Assembly (NCBI RefSeq): GCF_020740795.1
Contig: NC_067305.1
Span: 1,674,001-1,738,000 of the forward strand
Direction: 5' to 3'
From: Apus apus
Lineage: Eukaryota; Chordata; Aves; Apodiformes; Apodidae
Length of the DNA stretch: 64,000 nt
Part shown: positions 23,174 through 35,985 of the stretch, piece after piece
Layout: the number at the start of each line of letters is the position of its first letter
Numbering within the stretch: position 1 is the stretch's first letter
Notes under the pieces: generated by a model
Told to the model about the DNA's origin: nothing
Databases searched by the model: none
What the model saw: the letters and a program-made list of their open reading frames with translations, nothing else
Position numbers and translations under genes: made by a program

Positions 23174-24617
23174 AAGTGCCACCTTGAGCCTGCAAGGTTC
23201 CTCACGGGAGCAAGCTGGCTGCCCCAGAGGGGGTGTCCAGGGTGCGTGTGGTGGGAAGGAGGCAGCACAGCTGGTCTTGGGGGTGCTGGTGCTGGGGGAG
23301 AGGAGCAGCCGGGGGCTCTGGTGGGAGGGGAGGACGGAATCCGCAGAACTCGCCGTACCTTGAGCAGAGCTCGATCCACCTATTGATCAGCCCTGGCTCA
23401 ACGTGCTGCTGTGGCTGCCGCAGAGCTGCCCTGGGGAGGGAGGGAGAGGCAGAGGAGGGGGCAGGGAGAGGAAGAAGCGCCTGCGCCGGAGATGCTCCAA
23501 CTTCCCAAAGCCAACTTGGCCTTCTCCTGCTGACCTCGGGGCCATCTTGCCTTCCGCAGGAGGTTCAGCAGCTCCCGCCTCCTGCCTGGGCTCGGGGGGT
23601 GTTTCGGAGGCAGGAGGGTGGAAGAGCAGCCCAAAAAGCCTCCTTGTTCCTGTCCAGCAGCCAAAGCCTCCTTAGATGCCTAAAACAGGTGTCTATTCAA
23701 AGCCAAGAGCAGAAGCCAAGACCTAAAGGAGGGTGAGGCTCACTAAGGGCACCCAAGGGAGTGTGGGGAGCTGTGGGACACCAGGTCCTGCTCCCTGGAG
23801 AGATGGTGTCTCAGCTGCTGCAAAGGAGCAGATAGAGGGTTGGGGTGTCCTGTCCTGGCCAAGAAACTGCATGGCAGGATCAAGGAGCAGCCAGACACCC
23901 AGAGGCATCCAGCAAGGTGTGGTGGGACAGAGCAGGGCAAGGGAAGTGGGTTGAGATCAGAAAGGTCCTTCGGGAAGGGCAAGGAAGGTGGGTTGGCATC
24001 AGAGAGGTCCTTTGGGCTCAGGCGTGTATGAACACACCCCCAGAGGGCCAGGACAGCTCTGGGTGTCCAAACAGTCTGGGCTGGGGCTCCTGCCTCGTGC
24101 ACTGTCCCTGTCACCCAAACATCTTCAGTGGCCTCAGGGACATCTCCCTGGAGCTTCTTCACAGGATCAGCCCTGGTTTTGTGGAGGGAAGTGATCCAAC
24201 ACATGGGGCTCAAGAAGAGGGGGAAGGCAGGGAGGTAAAAACCCACCCCTGAAAGCTGATGGAGTTAATTCCCAGCTGGTGTCCCTCTCTCCCCCCTCGC
24301 TGATTCATAATTGAAGAAAAATGTTTCTCTTTTGGTTTGGCATAAATCAGAACTGAGCAGTGTCCCTGTTGTGCCCCAGGGAGGGAGGAGACCTGTGGGC
24401 TGGAAGCTGCTGAGCTGGCTCCTCAGAGAGGACCCCTGGCACCCCCAAGCTGCCTCGGAACAGGGGGAGGGTGGGAGGGCAGTGGGAACTCTTGGGGAGA
24501 GGCTGGTGTTGGCTTCCAGTGTGTCCCATTGGCACTGGCGCCAAAAGGCTGAAGGGGCTGGTGCAGCTGGGCTGGGAAACCATTGCTGCAGGGAGAGCAC
24601 AAAGCCTTTCCAGTGCC
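23174..24617. other. Non-coding DNA, nothing recognised
   Basis: Includes an attgatcagccc motif near 23381 and a small AT-rich island at 24295-24350 (tcataattgaagaaaaatgt). Confidence 0.4.
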
Positions 24618-24880
24618 CAGGTCCTCCATCCATCCCTCCTGCTCCCAGCTCCTCCATCCCTCCTGATCCAGCTCCTCCATCCCTCCAGCTCCCAGCTCCT
24701 CCATCCCTCCTGCTCCCAGCTCCTCCATCCTTTCTGCTCCCAGCTCCTCCATCCCTTCTGCTCCCAGCTCCTCCATCCCTCCAGCTCCCATCTCCTCCAT
24801 CCCTCCTGATCCAGCTCCTCCATCCCTCCTGCTCCAGCTCCTCCATCCCTCCTGCTCCCAGATCCTCCATCTCTCTCTCT
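24618..24880. repeat. Pyrimidine-rich minisatellite (21-24 bp unit)
   Basis: Roughly eleven copies of agctcctccatccctcctgc-type units with variable inserts (tcccagc or gatccagc). Confidence 0.9.
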
Positions 24881-26100
24881 CTTCCAGCTGTGCCTTCACT
24901 GACCTACCAGCAGCCTCCAAGGAGATATTTTTGGGTTCCTGGAACAGTTCTGGGTGAGTCACCAGCTGGAGCTGGAGTCTTGGTGCCTGCCACCCTCATG
25001 GTCCAGAGAAACCTGGAAAGGGAGGAGGAGGAGGGGTAGGGACACTGTCCTGCCTCTGCCAGGGCCACCTGCCCGAGCAGGCCTTGAGTTCCAACCATCC
25101 CTCCTTGCCACGGGCTCCTTCTCCCATCTCCTGGGATCTCTGTCCAACGTTTCAGGATGCCATGACATCAGTTTGCTACAAAGGTCCCCCCAGCACCTGC
25201 AGACCCCGGGGCCAGGGCCCTGTTCTTCCACAGGACAGGACAATGGTGTTGGCTTTCACCTGGGCAACCAGGCCAAGGTCTTGGGAGCCTCAAAAGCTCC
25301 ACTGGGAGGGACGTGGAGGATAAATCAGGATCTCTTCTGACCTGCTGGATGGGGCCCTATGGATGCCAGGGCTGCCACCCTGATGGACACTTGAGGAAGG
25401 CCCAGGCAGGATTCAGGCATCCTGGTCCAGGTCCTCCATCCTCACCTCCCAAGTGGGTATGTGTCCGTAGCCTCATACCTGGGTGCAGGTGTGCACCCCC
25501 CACACACTCACCAGTATCCCCAGTAAGGTGGAGCTTAATTATTCCCTTTAGTTCTGAAAATGGAATCATGCAGGGATGGGGTGGGGAGAGGCTTGGAGCT
25601 GGAAGAGCTGCTGGAGAGGCAGGAGCTGTCACTGCCACCCGTGGTGTGGGGCTGGGACCCACGAGGCAGCAGGTTCAGGGGTGCATCCACGTCCCCCCCC
25701 AAGTCCCCTGGGGATCCTGTCCCTGAATCCCTGCAGCTGGGAGGAACCTGGAGGACCTGTCTGCTCCCAGGCAGACCCTGGTGGGGGGGGGGGGGGTTGG
25801 GTTGCCCCAATTTCTGGCAGCCTCCTGCTGGTTCCTTCTCCTTCTGGTTCAATCAAGCTTGGGGCTGTGATGAAGCCCATTAAAGCCAGAGGCGAAGGTG
25901 TGGGATTGAAATGTAGGACAGCAGGCTCTGCAGAGCCTGGTTGTGAGGGATCGATGGGCAATCAATACCTGGCTCTTCTGGGTGGGTTCCTGCTGCTGCC
26001 ACGCTCTCAGGGCTCTCCCACCCTCCCACGGGATGGTTCCCAAGGGGACACCCCCTTCTCCCAGCCAGGCACCTCCCACAAAGGGAGAAAGGAGAAATTA
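24881..26100. other. Non-coding DNA, nothing recognised
   Basis: Contains a G-run near 25780-25796, ATCGAT at 25950 followed by aatcaatacc, and a short AT-rich patch near 25530. Confidence 0.4.
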
Positions 26101-26546
26101 ATCATAGAATCGTTCATGTTGGAAGGGACCTTAGAGATCACCCAGTTCCAACCCCCCTGCCATGAGCAGGGAACCCTTCCACCAGACCAGGCTGCACAAA
26201 ACCTCATCCAAACTGGCCTTAAAAACCTCCAGGGATGGGGCATCAACAACCTCCCTGGGCAACCCATCCCAGTTCCTCATCACCCTTAGAGTGAAGAATT
26301 TCTCCCCAATATCTCACCTAAATCTCCCCTTCCTCAGTTTAAAACCATCACCCCTTGTCCTATCATTGTCTTCTCTGATGGAAAGCCCCTCCCCAGCTTT
26401 CCTGGAGCCCCTTCAGGCACTTGAAGGTGCTCTAAGGTCTCCCTGGAGCCTTCTCTTCTCCAGGCTGAACACCCCAACTCTCCCAGCCTGTCCCCAGAGC
26501 TGAGCTGCTCCATGGAGCACCCTCCAAGCCATCACTGGAGCTGCCC
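26101..26546 (-). mobile_element. CR1 LINE 3' part
   Basis: Antisense CR1 beginning atcatagaatcgttcatgtt and running to ggagcaccctccaagccatc. The last segment is the reverse complement of the unusual 5' edge of the copy at 16690. Confidence 0.92.
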
Positions 26547-27599
26547 GGCGAGGAGATGGAGACACAAAAGGATCCATCAGAAATGCTGGTGGGACTGGAG
26601 GGAGGTGAGCACAGCACGATTTGCCCACCCCTGCACACTGATGGACTGATCCAAGTCCCAGTGACACACTGTTTGTGACAGCCAGAGGCCTCCCAGCCAG
26701 CAGCTCCCAGGAGCTCAGCTCGGTGGAGACCTGCACAGCTGGGAGCTCCTGGGAGCAACGAGTTGAGGAAGGGGCTGCTGACCCATCCCCCCCTGCCCAA
26801 TGCCATCTCCAGTGGCAGCGGGGGCACCCACTTGCTGGTGACACCCACCTGATGGGTGACATCCTGATGGCCTCTGTCGTGGCAGGAGTGCCCACCCGGA
26901 GCACTTGATGTCACCCACCCTGTGCCCTTCAACTGCCTGTTCCCAGCAGAGACACTCACCCCCTGTGCTGTCCCCCTCCCCAAATAGCTCCTTGGATCTC
27001 CTGGGGGGGTGGGGGGGTCACCTCTGTCCCTCCTGCAGGAGAGGGGACCAGCCTGGAAAAGGGCTGGGAAGGAGAAGGGATCTGCAAAATCACCATCAAA
27101 CCGTCGGGTTTCTCATCCCAGCTCACGTGAACACGGGAAAACCAGGAGATGATCAGTCAGGGCTGAACATGAATTATGTTTGTACCCCGGGATCTTGCTT
27201 GGGATGGATTAATTGATCCCTGGGCCCCTGGCAGCAGCAGCCCCTGCGTGGGAAGCGCAGGGATGGGAGGGCTGGGAAGCCTGGAGGTGGGATCTGGGGA
27301 GGGGAGCTCAGAGGGGGCTGGAGAGGAGACAGGGGGATGTTGCTTCCAGGAAGAGGAGAGGGGGGAAAGGCCCCGATCCCCTCCCTAGGGGTGACACTGG
27401 CTGCACCACGGCCCCTCCTCCGTGCAGCAGAGAGGGGGCACAGCCCAGGGACCCCGACACAGGGACAGGGACACTGGGGAGATCCTGGGAGCAGATCCCG
27501 GGCTGGGATCTCAGGGAGCTGTGGGCTGATGGGGCCTCTTTGTCACAGGAGGTGACACACTCGCATGTGCACACACTCAGATACTCACACTCACCAAGG
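26547..27599. other. Non-coding DNA, small island at 27110-27225
   Basis: The island has aacatgaattatgtttgta and ggattaattgatccctgg. Otherwise unremarkable. Confidence 0.35.
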
Positions 27600-27664
27600 T
27601 CTCCAGCCTTGGATCATCTCTGTGGCCTCCTCTGGATTTGCTCCAACATCTCCATGAGCTTCCT
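27600..27664 (-). mobile_element. CR1 LINE fragment
   Basis: About 65 bp of antisense CR1 (ccttggatcatctctgtggc through ctccatgag) lying directly beside a long GGGAA array. Confidence 0.75.
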
Positions 27665-27666
27665 GT

Positions 27667-27968
27667 GGAAGGGAAGGGAAGGGAAGGGAAGGGAAGGGAA
27701 GGGAAGGGAAGGGAAGGGGAAGGGGAAGGGGAAGGGGAAGGGGAAGGGGAAGGGGAAGGGGAAGGGGAAGGGGAAGGGGAAGGGGAAGGGAAGGAGAAGG
27801 GAAGGGAAAGAGAAGGGGAAGGGGAAGGGGAAGGGAAGGGAAGGGAAGGGAAGGGAAGGGAAGGGAAGGGAAGGGAAGGGAAGGGAAGGGAAGGGAAGGG
27901 AAGGGAAGGGAAGGGAAGGGAAGGGGAAGGGGAAGGGAAGGGGAAGGGGAAGGGGAAGGGGAAGGGGA
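27667..27968. repeat. (GGGAA)n/(GGGGAA)n purine array
   Basis: About 300 bp of uninterrupted purine repeats in blocks of five- and six-base units. Such tracts can form triplex or G-quadruplex structures. Open frames through it are artefacts. Confidence 0.97.
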
Positions 27969-29458
27969 ACCAAAGCCCAAACATTGGATAATCAATTTAT
28001 TTTGACAGCAATTTTTCTGGGTGCCACGGAAGGTGGAAGTGCTGGGGTTACTGACACACAGAATGAGGGGATGGCAGGACCCCCAGCCCTGCCCCCCTGC
28101 AGCAGGTTCCAGCCCAGGGCCTGTGATTTATTCAGTGTCCAGGAATACTGAGGGAGATCAGAATAATGGGGCACTTAGCTGCGTTCCTGAGAAATCACTA
28201 TTGTGATGCAATTGACTTCAATTCATTAAGCCTTTTTTTTGTTACCATTATTCCTTGTTTTACATTTTGTTCTCAATTTCCCACCGTGGGGTGCATTGTG
28301 GTGGGAAGCTGATAGCTTTGGTCAGAGCTGAGCAGTGAGAGGCCATAAATAATGTCCACTGGGCTGTTCCAGCCCCAAGCAGACCAAGGTCCCACCACCC
28401 ATCTCCCTTTCCCCAAAATTCAGCAAATACAACTCGGTCCCAACCCCCAACCTGCTCCAGTGGATTGAACATGATGGTGAAGCAGCCCCAAGGGGGGTTT
28501 TGCTGAACGTTGTGGAGCCCCTGAGGATTCTCTTAAGCTTGGCTGGTGCAGGACAAGCCCAAGTTTTGGGTGGTCCCAGGGAAGAGGAGGGGGTTTCTCC
28601 CAGTATGAAAAGGGAGATACCAGCCTGGCTCTGGCAGGGTGGCAAAAAAGGATGGATGTGTCCCACCCCGGGGGCTGCAGGAGGAGCTTTTTTTCCAGGA
28701 TGGAAAGGAGAGTTCCACCATCCTGGTTGTGTCCATGCTGCTCATCCCCTTGGCCAAAGCCAGAGCTTGGGGAGGAGAAACCCACGGCAGAGCAGCCACC
28801 AGCAGTGATGGTGGAGCCAGGCTGGCCCTGGAGGGTCCTCCCCAGGCTGTTCCTGAAGGACAAAAACCTGCAGCAGAGAAGCAAGGTGGGAGCTGGGACC
28901 ATGCTGGTCTCCTCCACCCACCCACACAGCCCATCTTTGCTTATGCTTGGAGCACCCCCATGGAACACCAGGGCTTTCATGCTCCTGCCATTGAGGCTGA
29001 AGTGAAGCTTCATAGATTTTGGTGGGCAGGTGAACTGCTGCATTGCTGTTTTCCTCTCCAGGTGTGTCTGGGGCTGGGTCACAGGCCCTAGAACCTGGCT
29101 CTGCTGGGCTGGACATGAGCACTGAGCAGCTGGATGCTTCCTTGCTTGGCCTTGATGAGTCTTAGATGCTGGGGATGGTTCCTGGGGGCTACTCACCAGA
29201 GTGGGCCCCTCAGGGTGAAGAGTTTCATGTTAAACATGTCCAGGACCCCCCCCAGAACTGTGTAACCCAGATCTGAGGTTGGAATGAGTCCCTTCAGCAG
29301 GGATTCCTGCCCTCCAAAGGGAGCTGAGGCTCAGCTACAGGGCATTAGATCCAGTGACTCCCACCCAGTCCTCAGGTGCAGGAACCACAGGTTCAGTCCT
29401 CCCACATCTCCAGGTGAGCAGCTGTGGGACCTGCTCAGCATCCCAGTGCCTCAAGCAT
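27969..29458. other. Non-coding DNA with AT-rich island at 28130-28275
   Basis: The island contains gcaattgacttcaattcatt and gttaccattattccttgttt. The rest shows only accidental frames. Confidence 0.4.
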
Positions 29459-30040
29459 GGAATCACAGAATGGTTCTGCTTGGAAGGAGCCTCTAAAGGT
29501 CATAGAGTCCAACCCCCTGCATGGGCAGGGACACCTCCCACCAGCCCAGGCTGCTCCAAGCCCCATCCAACCTGCCCTTCAACACTGCCAGGGATGGGGC
29601 AGCCACAGCTTCCCTGGGCAACCCATCCCAGTTCCTCACCCCCCTCACACCAAAGAATTTCCTCCTCATGTCTCACCTCAATCTCCCTCTTCCAGTTTTA
29701 ATCCATCTCCCTCATCCCATCCCTCCCTGCCCTTGTCCCAAGCCCCTCCCCAGCTTTCCTGGAGCCCCTTCAGGCACTGGAAGCTGCTCTAAGGTCTCCC
29801 TGGAGCCTTCTCTTCTCCAGGCTGAACACCCCAACTCTCCCAGCCTGGCTCCAGAGCAGAGCTGCTCCAGCCCTTGGATCATCTCTGTGGCCTCCTCTGG
29901 ACTTGCTCCAACAGCTCCATGTCCTTCTTATATTGGGGACCCCAGAACTGGACTCAGCCCTGTCAGGGGGTCTCAGTAGAGGAGAAGAATCCCCTCCCTG
30001 GCCCTCCTGGTCATGTTGCTGGTGAAGCAGCCCAGGATCA
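29459..30040 (-). mobile_element. CR1 LINE 3' part
   Basis: Antisense CR1 starting at the tail (ggaatcacagaatggttctg) and extending past tccttcttatattggggacc to about the catgttgctggtgaagcagc block, one of the longer copies. Confidence 0.9.
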
Positions 30041-31868
30041 TTCCCCACACCCTCCCTGCCTCTTTCCCTGTGTCCCAGGCTGATCCAGGGGCTGCTTGAA
30101 GCCCCTTCCCAAATCAAAGTCACCCTTTGCCCCCGCAGCCCAGCGGGGACTTTTCCTTCCTGCCCTCTGGGTGAAATCATTTAACCTCTGGTGATTTTCA
30201 CCCCCCATGTCATCCCCTCCAGGGGTGGAACCCCTGCTCACGTGAGGGGTCTCAGCATCAGGCTGCTGCTGTGGCTTTAACAGAGGGGAGAGGAAACATT
30301 GGTGCCTCCAAACCCCCCTGGGAATCAATTCATGCGGCCGGATCGATTGGATTTTTTTTTCCCTCCTTTTGCCTGATTCCTGCAGCCTCCTGGGTAACCA
30401 AGATTAAGCTTCAAGCCCTTGTGATATTACTTTGAAATGCAGAAACCTGCCTGAAAAAAAAAAAAAAAGAGACTGTATCTTCTTGGCAAAAGGCAAATAC
30501 CTCCAGGGATGGGTCAGTGCTCGTCTCTCTTCTCCTCCTCCCGCCTCCAGAGCCGACGTGACACACGTGTGCACCTTCACACACACGCGTGTGCATCGTC
30601 ACGGAGGTGCCCACCTCCCTTTTGGTGGAGCACGGGAAGGATTCAAGGGCTCTCCTGGATTGGACTGGTGTTCAAGCGTGGCAGGGAGCAGGAGGGAGCA
30701 GGGGGACCTGCTGCCTTCCTGCCGGATCAATTCATTATCAGCCCTGTTACCACAAAGGCTGCTGAAATGTGGCTTGAGAGATCTCAGAGTGCAAGAAAAG
30801 AGCTCTCAGTTCCTCAGTCAGTTCCCCACTGGAGGCAGAGCTGGCCTACAAGCTCGTTGACACGGGCACAAAGCTGGGAGCAGCTCCAATGGTTTAATTG
30901 GTGCCATCTGGGGATTGTCTGAGATGCTGGAGAGCAGCATCCAGCCCTGCAGGTGGGATCTTGGTCCTTCCCACTGGCCATTCAGCCCCACCGACTGCAG
31001 CGAGGGGTCAGCTGGGTGAGGGGGGGGGTTGGAGGCTTCACTGTGTGTGGAGCTGGAGGTGGGAAGTTGGGAAATCTGGGGGAGAACAGGGAAAGCTGAG
31101 ATCCAGGGAATAAGCACTGGAGCTCATGGGATTGCTCACTGAAGGGAGGTGGAGACTTGGGATGGAGATGAGAAAAGGGGATGGAGATGCTGCAGGAGAT
31201 GTGGGGATGGAGCAGGGACTGAAGCATGGGGAGGGGTGGAGGGGGGACAGGGTGAGGGACTGGAAAACCAGGAAAACCCCAGGAAACTGTGGGATTTGCA
31301 CGAGTTGGGACTCAACTGTGTGTCTGGGACCCAAGTCAAGCCTTCATCAGTTGAGCTTAGCTGGGTCCTTCCTTGCTCTCATCCTCACGCTTCCACCAAA
31401 AACAGGTCCCTTGGGCTTGGTTGTGTCTCCCCAGACCCTGCCCTGTGGCTTGTTCTTGAACATCAGGGTCCCAGATTATTCCAGACTCCTTCTTGCCTGG
31501 TTCTGCTCTCAGCCTTGGCATCTTGGCACCAGACAAGGTCTGTCTCCTAACCAGGGCCAAGTCTGCTCCCCTCAGCTTCCTGAGCACCCCACAGGTCTGG
31601 ATGTGTCCTCCAGGCTCTGCAGCTTTCAGACCCAGGTTTGCTGCCTACACTGGCATCTACACAGGGGGAATTTTGTGACTCCCAGCTCCTTCCTGTAGGC
31701 TGACCTGGGTTTTATCTCTTCAGGGAGATTTCATCTCCCCTTCCAAAGCCCTGGAGATATGAAGGAGACTCACCACCCACGCCCAAGTTCCTGAGTGTGT
31801 CCATCTTCAAACGGGCAGCTCTGGACACCTGCACTCGTGAGCAAAACTCACATGGAAGGACCTTGTCT

Positions 31869-31908
31869 TGGAAGCTCAGGGAAGCTCAGGGAAGCTCAGG
31901 GAAGCTGG
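31869..31908. repeat. 11-bp tandem repeat (gaagctcaggg)
   Basis: Four consecutive near-identical units. Confidence 0.85.
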
Positions 31909-32084
31909 GACCCACCTTCACCACGTGTGCCCTTAGGCCACCACTCTGCAAAGACCAACCTGGATTTTTTGAGGCAAGGACTTTTCCTCTCCAAGCCCTT
32001 CCCAGGCTGCAAACGAAGAGATCCTCTGACTCTCTATTTTTCTATCAATAAACACGATTGTCCTTTTCTCACAAACCCTTCAGC

Positions 32085-32131
32085 AATTAAAAAAAAAAAA
32101 AGAAGAAGAAGAAGAAGAGGAAGAAGAAGAC
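32085..32131. repeat. Poly-A/(GAA)n microsatellite
   Basis: A-rich run followed by gaagaagaagaag. It could be the tail of an old retroinsertion, but no body is recognisable. Confidence 0.7.
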
Positions 32132-35100
32132 AAAGGGAGTTGATGTTTGACTGCTGGGCTATCACTTAAGTCCTTGTTCCTGTTTACTCAGGACTTATTA
32201 GAGCTCATTCAATGCCTATAGCATGGCTGGATCAATACCTGCTGGGAGCAAGAGAGATTCCGCTTGGCCACTGTAGCCCATGTTGCAGAATTGATCTGCT
32301 TGGCTGCTGCAATCTGAAAATCCATCTTTTTTTTGCTCTCTCTGCCTCTCTCTCTGCAGCGAGTTGCTAAGCAACGGGGGCTCCTTTGGGCAGTCATTGG
32401 CCAGCACCAGGTCCTGGTGCCGTGGTCCTCTCCGGTCACTTGGCCACTTTGAGCTCCCATTCCACCTCCAAAGATGATTCCAGGCCGTGGAGAAGGGTGG
32501 GGAGAAGGGGAGGGAGGAGGGGAAAAGGAGCTGAAAGGGGTTGGGGTGGGGGAGTTTGGTGAGAGGAGGGATGGGGAGAAAAGGGAAATCGATAGCACCT
32601 CACAGTTAACCTTTCTCTTAAAATAAATAAATAAATGAAATAAGAAAAAGGAAGGGGGGAAAAGAAAAGATCTTGGAGAAAACTCTATTGACCTGGTTCT
32701 TATCCCTTGGTGCCACTGCAGCCTGGGCAGAGGGGGCCTGCACAGCTCCTGCACCACTTCACTTCTTCACGGGAGGGCACGGAACCTTCCGGCCTCCTCC
32801 CTCTCCCCCCTCTCTCAGCTGAAACACCGAGTTAGGGCAGTTTAGCTCAAGGTGTGTTTTTTAAACTGATTTCATTAAACTGGGGCAAAACCTTTGTGCG
32901 GATGCTGTGGGATCGATGACAACCCCGTTTGCATCGATTTCGCTTCGCTTCGGTAAAGGAATCGAATTATACCAACCAATACCAACCTGCTTTCCAATGA
33001 TTTAAGAGTGGCTACACAAGACCAATTTCGGCCTGCAATTCTGCGTGTAGACAAGGTCCATCCCTCCTCTCCAAAGAGCCATTCATTAGGTAAATCTCCC
33101 TGCCACAAAAGCCTCCCGGCTCTGGCTCCTGTGGCCTCCCCCGACGGCATCATCTGTGCAGCCTCCAACAGCTCCACCTCCAAGTGGTGCCCAGGCTTGG
33201 ATTTCCTTCCATCAGATGAAGATCAGGGCTGGGGTGGTTGTTTCTCAGGTGCTGCAGAGTATTTACTGCACAGATATTGATCCTGCTCTCCATCCAGCCC
33301 ACAGGAGATCGTGTGTGTGTGTGTGTGTGTCTCCTAACAAAGCCTTTTCCCATGGTCCTCAGATGTTGTGTCTACAACCCAAAGTCTTTCTACAAGAGCT
33401 TTACAAGCCTTATTTTGTGGTCATCCTCACTCAGCTAAAGGACTGAGGGATAAATACTAGACCACAAGTGCTCACACTGTCCCTTGGGAGACACCTCCAT
33501 GAAGTCACCTTGTTTCCCCAAGTGCAGATCAGCTCCCTCAAGAGCCAGGAGAAGCCACATTTCCCCAGGGCCATCAAGGCCAACTATTTTTAGTAGCCAC
33601 CACAAGAGGTAATTCACATGCAAAGATGTTTCCCAGACAGAAAACATGAGATTGATGCTTGCTCAACAAAGTCAGACCTCTGGTCCCAGCCTGGTCCTTG
33701 CTCAGTGAAGTTGGACCTATGATCCCAGCCCCCAGTTGCTGGTGCAGCCTGTTTGACTCCAGTTCATCTCAGGGTCACCCACACTCTTCTGTCCAGAAGG
33801 GTCAGGTGTTCTTTGGGTGTCTTTGCTTCGTTTTTGGGTCCAACACAGGACTCTGGGACTCTCCATCATAACAACTTGGGGTCAACCTGCAGTGGAGAAG
33901 CTCACTAACCCATTCCCAATGGAAAGGTGAGTCAGGGAGAACCTGCATTGCATCTAGGTAGTGATGGCTTCCCAGTGGAGACATGAAACTGGGGAGATGG
34001 GTCTGTGATCTGACCCCCCATCTACTGTGAGCAGGTTTCTGGACCTTCATCTGATGTTGCATCCTTCAGCCAAAGGGATAAGCACCAGAAGACACACGTT
34101 TTCTTACCAAATTTGTAAAGACATTATATGCTTTTTAAAGAGCTATTGTCATTTTATTGCAAATTTAAAACCCCAGATAGAAGATCTGGATGGAACTCAG
34201 CCCAGGTCAGGGTTCTGAGCCCTCACTGGGACTCCACACAGACATCCAGGTAGAGCCAAATTCCAGCTGTGGGGCCCATCCTGCCATGGGGTGATGAAGG
34301 GCACCAAGTCCTTGGCCATGAAGAGTCATCCTGACTCTGCTACTTCAACTCCCTCTTCCTTTGTGCATTTTCTTGCCCTCTGCTCGTTTTTCACCCAGAG
34401 AAAGGCAGGACACAGACCTTGGAGGAGAGGGACAACAGCTTGAGATCCCTGGCAGTGTCAGGACACGTTCCTGGGAGCTCCCAAAGCCCTTCCCCAGGAG
34501 CAGAGATCAGGGACACTCCAAAAGTCTTCAAAATCAGAAAAAACATCATGTCACCAAAATGAACCCTTCTCCCAACAGAACCACCTGCTTCTTTAAATCT
34601 CCCTTCTCCAACATTTCACTGCTCCCGTGGAAAGCAGAGGGAGGGATCAGATTGTCCCTTTTCAGCATTTTTCCAGAGGAACAATTTTCCTCTTTATTTT
34701 TGTTTTAAAATCATGACTCACTGACACTAAAAAGAAAAACCTCCCAGGCTTAAATTTAGCTGCAACTTCCAAGCACATCAGAACCACCTGCTTTGATTGA
34801 CAAGGCCTGTGATGGTTTTGATTCTTCATTTATTTTTGTTTCTCAGTTCCTTCCTTCAAATCCACCTAAAAATCTCACAGAAGGAGGAACTCATCTCCTG
34901 CCAGGTCCCAAAATTCTTCAGAAAATTCCCAGGGGGGGGGGGTTAAATTTCTCCTTGTGGGCTGTGATGAAGAGCAGGAATTCCTCAGATCAAGGCAGAG
35001 CTTTCCTCTTCCCACTGGGATTTTTTCCTCTGATATTGTTTTACACACGTGTTAATGGCAGCCAAATGATCACTTTACTAAACAACACATCAACCCCTTG

Positions 35101-35329
35101 CACATCACCCACCCCAGGTTCTGCAGGGGATCCCCACGCCAAGAGGACAGGTCAGGAAGGTCAGGAACTCATTTTTGTTTTCACTTATTGCTCCCAAGGT
35201 TGACCAGCCTGCTTGGTATTTGCCAAGTTCTGCTCTGGCCCCGAGAGCTGAGCAGCATCTTGGGAAAAGATTCCTGGTCTTCACCACCACAAAAACCTTC
35301 AGGTTTGATCCTGGGACCCCAAGCATCAG

Positions 35330-35424
35330 AGAATCACAGCAGCACAGAAGGGTTTGGGATTGAGGGAACTTAAAGATCACCCACTTCCCCAGCCCTGCCA
35401 TAGGCAGGAACACGTCCCACTAGA
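35330..35424 (-). mobile_element. CR1 LINE 3' fragment
   Basis: A diverged, short antisense 3' tip (agagaatcacagcagcacag, then aacttaaagatcacccactt) lying directly before a better-preserved CR1. Confidence 0.65.
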
Positions 35425-35427
35425 GCG

Positions 35428-35985
35428 TAGACTCATAGAATGGTTTGAGCTGGAAGGGACCTTAAAGATCATCCAGTCCCACCCCCTGCATGGGCAGGGA
35501 CACCTCCCACCAGCCCAGGCTGCTCCAAGCCCCATCCAACCTGCCCTTCAACACTGCCAGGGATGGGGCAGCCACAGCTTCCCTGGGCAGCCTGGGCCAG
35601 GCTCTCACCACCCTCACACTCCAGAATTCCCTCCTCATGTCTCACCTCAATCTCCCTCTGCCAGTTTTCATCCATCCCCCCTTGTCCTCTCCCTCCCTGC
35701 CCTTGTCCCAAGTCCCTCCCCAGCTTTCCTGGAGCCCCTTCAGGCACTGGAAGCTGCTCTAAGGTCTCCCTGGAGCCTTCTCCAGGCTGAACACCCCAAC
35801 TCTCTCAGCCTGGCTCCAGAGCAGAGCTGCTCCAGCCCTTGGATCATCTCTGTGGCCTCCTCTGGACTCTCTCCAACAGCTCCATGTCCTTCTTGTGTTG
35901 GAGAGTCCAGAATTGGACCCAGCCCTACAGGGGCATCTCAGCAGAGTGGAACAGAGGAGGAGAATCCCCTCCCTGACCCTGGCAG
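35428..35985 (-). mobile_element. CR1 LINE 3' part
   Basis: Antisense CR1 starting at the tail actcatagaatggtttgagc and extending through tccttcttgtgttggagagt. Immediate adjacency to 35330-35424 indicates insertion into, or next to, an older CR1. Confidence 0.92.

Larger units (their letters stand above)
30041..35329. other. Long non-coding stretch with several AT-rich islands
   Basis: ATCGAT occurs at 30342 (gatcgattgg), 32588 (AAATCGATAG), 32912 and 32933. The best island is 32860-33115: gcatcgatttcgcttcgctt, ggaatcgaattataccaacc, caatgatttaagagtggcta. A partial ~45-bp duplication lies at 33655-33745. No gene is recognised. Confidence 0.45.

Noticed and set aside
27213..28151. 312-codon frame of Gly/Lys/Glu repeats
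   Set aside because: Reads through the GGGAA/GGGGAA array.
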